From positions 372,001 to 436,000 of the forward strand of contig CAWJYU010000004.1 in NCBI GenBank assembly GCA_963847235.1: a DNA stretch of 64,000 nt. The letters run 5' to 3'. The notes below the pieces were generated by a model. It searched no databases. It saw only the letters and a program-made list of their open reading frames with translations, and had not been told where the DNA came from. Positions 25,267 through 32,247 of this stretch are shown here, one piece after another. Every line of letters starts with the position of its first letter. Positions within the stretch are counted from its first letter, which is position 1. Origin of the DNA: JACDAN01 sp963847235 (GTDB taxonomy: Bacteria; Actinomycetota; Thermoleophilia; Gaiellales; Gaiellaceae). Made by a program: the position numbers and the translations under genes.

Positions 25267-26922
25267 GTGATCGCCCGCGCCTCACAGCTCCACCTGCCGA
25301 CGCTGCGCGACGACCCCGCGGAGGCGGAGGCGGTCAACCACAAGCTGCTGGTGCGCGGCGGGTTCATGCGCCAGCTCAGCGCCGGCCTCTGGACGTTCCT
25401 GCCGCTCGGCTGGCGCGTCCACCAGCGCGTCGTGCAGATCATCCGGGAGGAGATGGACGCGATCGGCTCGCAGGAGCTGCTCGGCCCGGTGCTGACGCCT
25501 GCGGAGCTGTGGCAGAAGAGCGGCAGGTACAGGATCCCCGAGGTCTTCAAGCTCGAGGACCGGACCGGGCGGCCGTTCGTCCTGGCGCTCAGCCACGAGG
25601 AGACGGTCACGCAGCACGCGCTCGAGCTCCAGTCCTACAGGCAGCTCCCGCAGCTCTGGTACCACTTCCAGACGAAGGAGCGCGACGAGCCCAGGCCGCG
25701 CGGCGGGCTGATCCGGATGCGCGAGTTCATCATGAAGGACTCGTACTCGTTCGACCGGGACGAGGCGGGGCTGGACGAGAGCTTCGAGAAGAACCGCGTC
25801 GCTTACCACCGGATCTTCGAGCGCTGCGGGATCGAGGCGCATGCCGTCGAGGCGGAGTCGGGGATGATGGGCGGCAGCGAGAGCGTCGACTTCCTCGCCC
25901 CGGCCGGCTCTGGCCAGAACACGCTCGTCCAGTGCGAGAACGGCGACTACTCGGCCGATATCGACATCGCGCGCGCGGTGCCGCGGCCGCCCGAGTTTCC
26001 CGAGCGGCTCGACGCGCCGGAGGAGATCGACACGCCTGGCGTCACGACCATCGAGGGCCTCGCGGAGCTGCTCGGGATCGACGCGGCGGCCACGTCCAAG
26101 GCGATGCCGGTCGTAAAGGCGGACGGCACGCTCGTCCTCGCTCTGATCCGCGGCGACGACCGGCTCAGCGAGTCCAAGCTCCTCAGTCTCTTCTCCAGCG
26201 ACTTCCGTCCGGCCGAGGACGAGGAGATCCAGAAAGCGTTCGGCGCCGGCGGCGGCTCGCTCGGGCCGGTCGGCATCGACGTCGAGGTGATCGCCGACGA
26301 GACGCTTCGCGAGGGGCAGTTCGTGGCCGGCGCGAACCGGGACGGCGCCCACCTTCGCGGCGTCGAGGCCGGGCGCGACTACGAGCCGCGGTTTGCCGAC
26401 ATCCGCGAGCCGAGGGACGGCGACGCCTGTCCGAATTGCGGCGGCCGGTTGTCGTTCACCCCGGCGATCGAGGTGGGCCACATCTTCAAGCTCGGCACGT
26501 TCTACTCCGAGCCGTTCGGTGCCATGTACCTCGACGAGTCGGGCCAGGAGCGGCCGATCGTGATGGGGAGCTACGGGATCGGGCCGGCGCGGATCATGTC
26601 CTCGGCGGTGGAGCAGCACGCCGACGAGCACGGGATCTCCTGGCCGGCGAGCATCGCCCCGTACGACGTGCACGTAGTCGTCCTCGGCGGCGTCGAGAGC
26701 CAGGGCGAGGAGGTCGCCGCCGCGCTGGACGCGAGTGGTAAGAGCGTCCTGCTCGACGACCGGAACCAGCGACCCGGCGAGAAGTTCGCGGACGCAGACC
26801 TCATCGGGATCCCGACGCGGATCACGGTCGGGAAGAAGACGCTCGAGGACGGCGCCGTAGACGTGCGCGACCGGGACACGGGGAAGGAGCGAAGGGTCCC
26901 CGTCGCCGAAGTTGGAAACTAG
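25267..26922 (+). CDS. proS: prolyl-tRNA synthetase (bacterial type with insertion domain)
   Basis: ProRS charges tRNA-Pro; a tRNA-Pro(GGG) is encoded at 29286. The 551-residue class II enzyme has motif 1 in NHKLLVRGGFMRQLSAGLW, motif 2 in FQTKERDEPRPRGGLIRMREF, the editing-type insertion domain at about residues 230-390 (IEGLAELLGIDAAATSKAM), motif 3 near GSYGIGPARIMSSAVEQ and a C-terminal anticodon-binding domain. The start is GTG 25267, 4 bases after ispG. Confidence 0.95.
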   Translation: MIARASQLHLPTLRDDPAEAEAVNHKLLVRGGFMRQLSAGLWTFLPLGWRVHQRVVQIIREEMDAIGSQELLGPVLTPAELWQKSGRYRIPEVFKLEDRTGRPFVLALSHEETVTQHALELQSYRQLPQLWYHFQTKERDEPRPRGGLIRMREFIMKDSYSFDRDEAGLDESFEKNRVAYHRIFERCGIEAHAVEAESGMMGGSESVDFLAPAGSGQNTLVQCENGDYSADIDIARAVPRPPEFPERLDAPEEIDTPGVTTIEGLAELLGIDAAATSKAMPVVKADGTLVLALIRGDDRLSESKLLSLFSSDFRPAEDEEIQKAFGAGGGSLGPVGIDVEVIADETLREGQFVAGANRDGAHLRGVEAGRDYEPRFADIREPRDGDACPNCGGRLSFTPAIEVGHIFKLGTFYSEPFGAMYLDESGQERPIVMGSYGIGPARIMSSAVEQHADEHGISWPASIAPYDVHVVVLGGVESQGEEVAAALDASGKSVLLDDRNQRPGEKFADADLIGIPTRITVGKKTLEDGAVDVRDRDTGKERRVPVAEVGN

Positions 26923-26936
26923 GTAGTAATACGACC

Positions 26937-27236
26937 TTGGCCCGCCGCCGGAGATTCAGCACTGAGCCGTTCGGGCCGACGCTCGAGCGGCTGATGCAGG
27001 AGAAGGGCGTGACCTACCGTGCGCTCGCCGACCAGACGAACCTGTCGGCCGGATATCTGAACCACCTCGTGCACGGCAATCGCCCCGTTCCCTCGGACGA
27101 GATCGTCCTGAGGCTCTCGAAGGCGCTCGGCGTCGAGCCCGAGCACTTCCGCGAGTACCGCCTCCGGCTGATCACCCACAGGCTCGAGCAGATGCCCGAG
27201 CTGATCGACCGGCTCTACCGGCGCCTGGAACGCTGA
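26937..27236 (+). CDS. XRE-family helix-turn-helix regulator
   Basis: 99 residues with a Cro/CI-type HTH at about residues 15-65: LERLMQEKGVTYRALADQ, NLSAGYLNHLVHGNRPVPSD and LRLSKALGVEPEHFREYR. The C-terminal helix (RLITHRLEQMPELIDRLYRR) may serve dimerisation. The start TTG 26937 follows proS by 14 bases in an AT-rich stretch. No target can be named. The 3' end overlaps a possible convergent gene by 22 bases. Confidence 0.8.
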   Translation: MARRRRFSTEPFGPTLERLMQEKGVTYRALADQTNLSAGYLNHLVHGNRPVPSDEIVLRLSKALGVEPEHFREYRLRLITHRLEQMPELIDRLYRRLER

Positions 27237-27685
27237 CGCTCGCTCGGCGGCGGAGGGCCGAGCTCGTCCTCGGATGCCTCACGCCGGCGCTTCGCGAGCC
27301 CCTTGACCTCGTCGAGGAATCGCTTCGTGTGCGCTTCGAGCTCGTCACTCACAAACTCACCGGGCGGCTTCTTCACGCCAGGTTTCTCATGTTTGTGGGG
27401 TTTCGGGGTGTCTTCGGAGTTTTCCACAGGGGTGTGGATATCGTCGGTGCTGGCAACGTCCGTCTCAGAGCCGTCTCCAAGTAGTCCGCAGAGAGAGGCT
27501 GTGGACAACACGTATAGATTCCTCTGCCCGAATTCAAGCCGTACAGAGGCCCTCTGCTTGCGTGGACCTCCCCGAATCATGCGCAGTTTCCGCAAAGTTT
27601 CTCCGGGGAGAGGACGCCGCGTGAGCGGGGCTAGCTCTGACCTCGGCTGCGGAGCCGGGCCGTGCGGTACGGCACCGTCACGCAC
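27215..27685 (-). CDS. possible small basic protein, not recognised
   Basis: The C-terminal 55 residues (GEFVSDELEAHTKRFLDEV, then KGLAKRRREASEDEL) read like a real charged helical protein, while the N-terminal part is low in secondary-structure signal and its base composition is poorer in GC than neighbours. The frame is open to 27685, but a shorter form starting near 27511 is also possible. The region it crosses contains DnaA-box-like 9-mers, which argues for a partly non-coding role. No family is recognised. Confidence 0.3.
   Translation of the reverse strand: MRDGAVPHGPAPQPRSELAPLTRRPLPGETLRKLRMIRGGPRKQRASVRLEFGQRNLYVLSTASLCGLLGDGSETDVASTDDIHTPVENSEDTPKPHKHEKPGVKKPPGEFVSDELEAHTKRFLDEVKGLAKRRREASEDELGPPPPSERQRSRRR
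27420..27508. promoter_or_regulatory. cluster of three DnaA-box-like 9-mers
   Basis: TTTTCCACA (27420-27428), TGTGGATAT (27433-27441) and TGTGGACAA (27500-27508, the inverse of TTGTCCACA, the common high-GC form) lie in 89 bp of relatively AT-rich sequence. No dnaA, dnaN or gyrase gene is near, so this is not a clear origin. Candidate DnaA-binding site only. Confidence 0.3.
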
Positions 27686-27835
27686 TACATCGAGCGTCAG
27701 ACGACGGGGAGGCCTTTAGGGGCGCTCGGCGACCCGTCGGCCTGAACGTTGTCAACTCGGCTATCGACTTGGGCCACGCGCCACGTTCTGCGTTCACGAG
27801 CGGCTCGCCCCAGGCGCACCGCAAGCGCTAGAGGC

Positions 27836-29002
27836 TCAGCGCCGGTGCCATTCGAGGCGGTCGTCGTCGCAGCTTCGGCGGGCGTTGACCGGGTTGCAGC
27901 GCACTGTCCCGCCGTCGGGCATGCGCGCGACGAAGTCGCTGTTGTAGCGGGCGCTCATCCCGACTTCGGGGAAGTCGGTCGAGATGACGTGCGCGCCGCT
28001 GGCCAGCGCCGCCTCGAGCATGGCCGTGTCGCCGCTCGTGACCGTGGAGAGCGGAAGGTCGGACCGGGTCCGCACCAGGTAGCCCGCGCGCACCAGCTCC
28101 TGGATCTGCGCGGTGTTCTCGCCACGCGGCTCGTTCCGTTTGATGAAGGCGGCGTCCGGCTGACCTGCCCTGGAGTTCGTGAAGATCACGCGCCCTTCGA
28201 GATTCGGGCGGCCTGCCGTGTAGGCGGTCCGGATCGGTCCCGGGTCGTTGTCCAGCAGGAAGAGCACCTGGCCCCGACTCTCGTGGAGGCTCGGCCAGCC
28301 GTACCGGAGCACCGACTGCTCGAGCGTGAGCCCGCGGCGGCGAACGTCGTCCGGGGTGATCATGTCCCGCTCGCGAAACACCGAGCGGATCTCCGCATCG
28401 AGGGCGTCGAGGGCGGCGGCATCCCAGTCCGGCGCCACAACGCCGCCGTTGGCGACCGCCCGGCTGTCGCTCCGCTTGAGCTCGAGCAGGATCGTCATCG
28501 GGACATGACCCGGGTTTGCGTCCGACCAGCTCTCAACCTGCTCGAGGCAGGTCACGAACCGGACGCACGTGGTCGCATAGTCGAAGTCGGCGATGTGGAG
28601 AACCTTGATGCCGGGCCGACGCCACTCGAGATCAGGCAAAGGCCCGAGGCCGAGGCGCTTGCGCACGAGCGGCTCCGCGTAGAGACCGCCTGCAGGATCG
28701 CCGAAAAGATCCAGCTCGAGGCCGCGAACGTCCTGCAACCCGAATTGGTTCGGGATCGACGCATGGCTGTAGGCGAGGAACGCGTCGTAGTCGCCGGGGG
28801 TGGCGATGATCTCGTCATATTCAGCCTGCTCGGCCTCGGAGAGCTCGCGCTTGTAGCTGTTGTGCGTGCCGATCGCCTGCAGCTCATTCAGGCGCACCGG
28901 TCCCTTCCCGGCCGATGGACCGGAGGCCGCGGCGGCCGTGACTGCAAGAACGGCAGCAGCAACAACGGCGAGAAAGACGGAAGGACGACGGCGCAGGATC
29001 AC
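27836..29002 (-). CDS. secreted Ca-dependent phosphatidylinositol-specific phospholipase C-like protein
   Basis: 388 residues with a signal peptide (ILRRRPSVFLAVVAAAVLAV, cleavage after an AAAASG region). The mature part has LNELQAIGTHNSYK with the catalytic His, then QFGLQDVRGLELDLFGD, VLHIADFDYATTC, MTILLELKRSD and the C-terminal VISTDFPEVG, matching the Ca2+-dependent phosphoinositide phospholipase C family. The enzyme would act outside the cell on phosphoinositides or glycerophosphodiesters. Cysteines in TTCVRFVTCLEQ and VRCNPVNARRSC suggest disulfides. It stands alone, divergent from the tRNA gene. Start codon ATG 29002. Confidence 0.8.
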   Translation of the reverse strand: MILRRRPSVFLAVVAAAVLAVTAAAASGPSAGKGPVRLNELQAIGTHNSYKRELSEAEQAEYDEIIATPGDYDAFLAYSHASIPNQFGLQDVRGLELDLFGDPAGGLYAEPLVRKRLGLGPLPDLEWRRPGIKVLHIADFDYATTCVRFVTCLEQVESWSDANPGHVPMTILLELKRSDSRAVANGGVVAPDWDAAALDALDAEIRSVFRERDMITPDDVRRRGLTLEQSVLRYGWPSLHESRGQVLFLLDNDPGPIRTAYTAGRPNLEGRVIFTNSRAGQPDAAFIKRNEPRGENTAQIQELVRAGYLVRTRSDLPLSTVTSGDTAMLEAALASGAHVISTDFPEVGMSARYNSDFVARMPDGGTVRCNPVNARRSCDDDRLEWHRR

Positions 29003-29285
29003 GGCGATCTCCTCGAGGTCTCGACAGTGCAGGACGAGCGAGGCGTTCCCGGGCCTCTACGCCCCCAAACGCAGGCTTTCCACCTCTTCACAGTCCTCCT
29101 TGAAGGACGAGTGACGGCGCGAGAGACAGTGTGCCCGCTTGAGTTCGCGCGACGAGCATCAGCCCGAACACGTGTCGTTACCGCGGGCTACAAATCGGCA
29201 ATAAGTGGCAAAACGAATCGGGAAGAGGAGGGGAGAGCCGGGGTGGGGCGGGGTCGAAACCCGCTTGTTATCGTGGTCAGCGTTA

Positions 29286-29360
29286 CGGGGCGTGGCGCAG
29301 CCTGGTTAGCGCGCTAGTCTGGGGGACTAGAGGTCCCGAGTTCAAATCTCGGCGCCCCGA
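29286..29360 (+). tRNA. tRNA-Pro (anticodon GGG)
   Basis: 75 nt with a 7-bp acceptor stem CGGGGCG/CGCCCCG, D-arm GCGCAGCCTGGTTAGCGC, anticodon stem CTAGT/ACTAG around the loop CTGGGGG (anticodon GGG, reading CCC), and T-arm with GTTCAAATC. The discriminator is A and CCA is not encoded. A terminator follows. Part of its 3' end is repeated 498 bp downstream. Confidence 0.95.
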
Positions 29361-29364
29361 TCAG

Positions 29365-29396
29365 AGAAAAGCCCCGCTAATGCGAGGCTTTTTCTC
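29365..29396 (+). terminator. Rho-independent terminator of tRNA-Pro
   Basis: AAAAGCCCCGC, TAAT loop, GCGAGGCTTTTT: an 11-bp stem with one mismatch followed by a T tract, 5 nt after the tRNA. Confidence 0.85.
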
Positions 29397-29567
29397 ATTC
29401 AGGTGGTGGGGTGGGCTCAGTCGCCGCGGCCGAAACCTGGCCTAAACGCCTCCGCCGAGCGGGTGTCGAACGCCTCGAGGAGGCGCTCGCGAGCCCGCCC
29501 GCGCGGTCGGTCGGGATCAATTTGTGACGTGCCGTCGCGTGGCGTGCCCGGTAACATCGGGCGCGCG

Positions 29568-29723
29568 GTGACGGGCCGGAGCGTGCTGGTGGTTGCGACG
29601 GTGGTCGCGGCGGCAGGCGTGGCCTTCGGGGCTGGCTTCTGGGTCGCTGCAGACGAATCCGATCGCGAGCTGCGTCGCTCGACGACGCTGGACGGCCCGG
29701 CCAGGCGCGGAGGCTCGCGATAG
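29568..29723 (+). CDS. small single-span membrane protein
   Basis: 51 residues from GTG 29568: a short TGRS start, one membrane span (VLVVATVVAAAGVAFGAGFW) and a charged tail ADESDRELRRSTTLDG. A TAACAT hexamer lies 10 bases upstream of the GTG. It sits inside the interval bounded by the tRNA-Pro direct repeats. Function unknown; it is too short for family assignment. Confidence 0.4.
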   Translation: MTGRSVLVVATVVAAAGVAFGAGFWVAADESDRELRRSTTLDGPARRGGSR

Positions 29724-29725
29724 GG

Positions 29726-29890
29726 ATGGTGCGCGAGCAGAAGGCGCTTAAGCCGCGTTTGTCGGTCTTGCGCTGCAAGCTCGCCACGGCGCGGCAACGC
29801 TATTGGTGCCGCTCTGCCCGTCCGTACACGGTCGCCGAGTCAAATCTCGGCGCCCCGATTGAGAAACGCTTCAGGCCGAGGGCCAAATAG
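29726..29890 (+). CDS. possible 54-residue basic ORF
   Basis: ATG 29726 follows the preceding stop by 2 bases with AGGG upstream, and codes a basic peptide (REQKALKPRLSVLRCKLATA) with two cysteines. It reads through the second tRNA-Pro repeat, so its last 15 codons are tRNA-derived sequence. I cannot tell it from chance. Confidence 0.2.
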   Translation: MVREQKALKPRLSVLRCKLATARQRYWCRSARPYTVAESNLGAPIEKRFRPRAK

Positions 29891-30504
29891 GGGCCTTGAG
29901 CCGTGCGCTCAACGACAAGTGGCGTCGGCTGGATCGGCGCCGTCGTCACGAACGCCAGTGGGCGCAGCGTTCTTGCCCAATGAGCGGGCGGCCGCTGCGC
30001 TTCCACCCGGATTGGTTACCGGCTAACAGCCTCGTCCGCCGCCCGCCCTCGAGCTAGCTAGCCGACTCGACTATCAGCGACCGGCACAGGGTCACCGTCC
30101 AGGTTCTATCGTTCCCCGAAGGCGTTGAGCGGGACCGAACGGCTAGGGCACCCTTTCGACGACAACGCGTATCCCACTCACGGTCTTGCCGACACTCCCT
30201 CTGACACGATCATCGGTGACCGCCGACCTGCTGAGGCCGCGGAGAGATTCACATCTGCGCATCATCTGTGTGATGACGAGCGAAGAGGCGAGCTTTGGAG
30301 CATCGACGATCGTCGAGCGATTCGAGTGCTGCTGCGGCCGGAATGACTTCCCGGTCGGGTGGAGTGGGCGCTGACCTCGCCCCCCGAGACGTACGGCGGC
30401 CTCCACTTCTGGGTCGCACGCTTCTTCAGTCCCGGACGTCAGATGCCGGCCCGTCACGCCGGGAGCGTTGCTTTATGCGTCCAAATCGGGTCTTTTCCAA
30501 ACCT
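29891..30504. other. 614-bp region without a supportable gene
   Basis: No frame shows family similarity, a good start or the strong GC3 pattern of neighbouring genes. It starts just after the second tRNA-Pro repeat and ends at the HutF-like stop. AGCTAGCTAGC near 30053 is the only simple repeat I noticed. It may be eroded mobile-element sequence. Confidence 0.4.
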
Positions 30505-31557
30505 TTACGAATACGTTCGATCGCACTTCTTCTCGCAGGAAGCGTCAGCGAAGACGTCGGCGCCGCAACCCTGGACGAGGGCGTCCAGGACGTCCCCTCG
30601 GTCGACCCAGCGCAGCGAGGGATGGTCGAGATCGACGGCGGTGTCCGGCCAGGCCTCGAGGCCGAGTGAAGCCGCGCCCTCGTCGGCGCCGAAGCAGAGC
30701 AGCGTTCCGGCGTCGTAGACCTCTCGGCTGAGCGTTTGCCGGCGAGCCGTGGTCTCCAGCTCGCGCAGCTCCTCGAGCGGGTCGATTCGAATGTTGGAGT
30801 CGGAGCCGATGCAGATCCCGATTCCCCGCTCTCGCAGGCGCTCGACCGGCGCGAACCCGTCGCCGAGGTTCGCCTCGGTCGTCGGGCAGAGGCAGACCCG
30901 CGCACTCGCTTCGGCGAGCAGGTCGAGCTCGTTCTCGTCGGCGTGCGTCGCGTGCACCACGGTCGTCCGCGGGCCCAGGCAGCCGGTGCGGGCGAGCAGC
31001 TCGATCGGCCGGACGCCGTGCTCCGCGAGGCACTCCTCGATCTCGCGCGGCTGCTCGTCGGCGTGGACGTGCAGCGGCAGGCGCGCACGCTCGGCGTAGG
31101 CCCCGATCGCCTCGAGCCAGTCGGGCGGGCAGGCGCGGACGGAGTGGGGGGCACAACCAACCCGGATGCCCGCCTCACCGAGCTCCTCGAGCTGGCTGAG
31201 GTACTCCGCGGTGGACCCCTGCCGGAACCGCTCGATCCCTCCCCGCGCGTACGCGCTGAGCAGAAGCACGATCTCGACTCCGGCGTCCTTGGCGGCCGCA
31301 GCAGCCGCGTGCGCCTCGGGGAGGCCGAGGTAGTGGAACTCGCCCACGGCCGTGTAGCCCGCCGCGCGGAGCTCGCGGTAGGTCTCGGCGTACTCGCGGC
31401 GGACCGTCTCCGGCGTATGCCGCTCGGCCTCGGCGATCATCGCCTCGCGCCAGGCCCAGAAGTCGCCGCCCGTCCTGCGCCCGCGGAGTGCCCGCTGAAA
31501 CGCGTGGCAGTGAGCGTTGACGAAACCCGGAACGGACAGTGTGCGCGACTCATCCAC
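30505..31557 (-). CDS. HutF-like amidohydrolase (formimidoylglutamate deiminase family)
   Basis: 350 residues. The metal-dependent amidohydrolase barrel is complete: VPGFVNAHCHAFQRALRGR with the HxH pair, LPLHVHADEQPREIEEC, TTVVHATHADENEL and CIGSDSNIRIDPLEELREL with the catalytic Asp. The FQRALRG and DFWAWREAM blocks match HutF, which deiminates N-formimino-glutamate in histidine breakdown. The N-terminal beta-sandwich of about 50 residues is missing, the C-terminal strand region is short, and no other hut gene is near, so the substrate is uncertain. Start GTG 31557. The gene is divergent from pgsA. Confidence 0.7.
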   Translation of the reverse strand: MDESRTLSVPGFVNAHCHAFQRALRGRRTGGDFWAWREAMIAEAERHTPETVRREYAETYRELRAAGYTAVGEFHYLGLPEAHAAAAAAKDAGVEIVLLLSAYARGGIERFRQGSTAEYLSQLEELGEAGIRVGCAPHSVRACPPDWLEAIGAYAERARLPLHVHADEQPREIEECLAEHGVRPIELLARTGCLGPRTTVVHATHADENELDLLAEASARVCLCPTTEANLGDGFAPVERLRERGIGICIGSDSNIRIDPLEELRELETTARRQTLSREVYDAGTLLCFGADEGAASLGLEAWPDTAVDLDHPSLRWVDRGDVLDALVQGCGADVFADASCEKKCDRTYS

Positions 31558-31698
31558 GGGGACGCATCGTCACACTTCCGACCCGGTCTCGTGCCCCACG
31601 CGTGCGCCGCCGCTCGTTACGCTCGAAGTGGGGAGGAGGTTGGAGGCCCCAGCGTCCCAGCGGGGGAAGTCGCCGAGTGCCAACTATCCTTGCTCGGG

Positions 31699-32247
31699 AT
31701 GGCGGAACGAGTCGTCCCGCTGCGCCTTGCGCAGATCCCGAACGCGCTGACGATCGCGCGCTTCGCCGCGATTCCGGTGTTCATCGTCCTGCTGGTGAAC
31801 GCCGACGGAGGTCACAGCTGGCCCGCCGCGATCCTCTTCGCCGCCGCCGCGGCGACCGACCAGGTCGACGGTTGGCTCGCCCGTCGCTGGCACGTCGAGT
31901 CGCGCTTCGGGACCGTCGCAGACCCGCTGGCCGACAGGCTGATGATCGACACGGCGGTGATCGGGCTCTTCCTGCACGGCCGTCTGCCGTGGCCGGCGCT
32001 CGTTCTGATCCTGGCTCGTGACGCCGTGCTGATCGGTGGGTACAAGCTGATCGTGCCACGTGGTTACGAGCTCTCGGTCAGCTTTGCCGGGAAGGTGGCG
32101 ACCTGGATCCTCTATGCGTCAATCGCGTTCATGTTGGCGACGGAGGAGGGCACGGACTTCCCGTACGCGCTCTTCTGGATCGGCCTCGCGCTGTCGCTCT
32201 TCGCCGGCGCCGCCTACGTCGTCGGCGCGTTGAGGAGCCGGACATGA
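31699..32247 (+). CDS. pgsA: CDP-alcohol phosphatidyltransferase (PgsA-like)
   Basis: 182 residues with about five spans. The diagnostic motif DG-x2-AR-x8-G-x3-D-x3-D is seen as DGWLARRWHVESRFGTVADP and the following LADRL. The start region LAQIPNALTIARFAAIPVF is that of phosphatidylglycerophosphate synthase, though cardiolipin or inositol-phosphate synthases share it. The substrate CDP-diacylglycerol is made by CdsA (21027). ATG 31699 follows a TATCCT hexamer by 8 bases. The stop overlaps the next gene by ATGA. Confidence 0.85.
   Translation: MAERVVPLRLAQIPNALTIARFAAIPVFIVLLVNADGGHSWPAAILFAAAAATDQVDGWLARRWHVESRFGTVADPLADRLMIDTAVIGLFLHGRLPWPALVLILARDAVLIGGYKLIVPRGYELSVSFAGKVATWILYASIAFMLATEEGTDFPYALFWIGLALSLFAGAAYVVGALRSRT

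Larger units (their letters stand above)
29343..29859. repeat. direct repeats of the tRNA-Pro 3' end (possible att pair)
   Basis: CAAATCTCGGCGCCCCGAT occurs in the tRNA at 29343-29361 and again at 29841-29859, in the same orientation and preceded by CGAGT in the second copy. The exact 19-bp match to the 3' end of a tRNA gene is how integrative elements leave attL/attR. The 0.5 kb between them has no integrase, so this is at most a remnant or a very small element. Confidence 0.6.

Noticed and set aside
27420..27508. Chromosomal replication origin
   Set aside because: There are DnaA-like boxes but no dnaA, dnaN, rpmH or AT-rich unwinding region beside them.
29820..29860. Second tRNA-Pro or tRNA pseudogene
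   Set aside because: Only the 3' part of a tRNA matches; no acceptor 5' strand, D-arm or anticodon arm. Treated as a direct repeat.
30125..30346. 73-codon ORF in the gene-free zone after tRNA-Pro
   Set aside because: No ribosome binding site, no GC3 bias and no recognisable family; likely chance.
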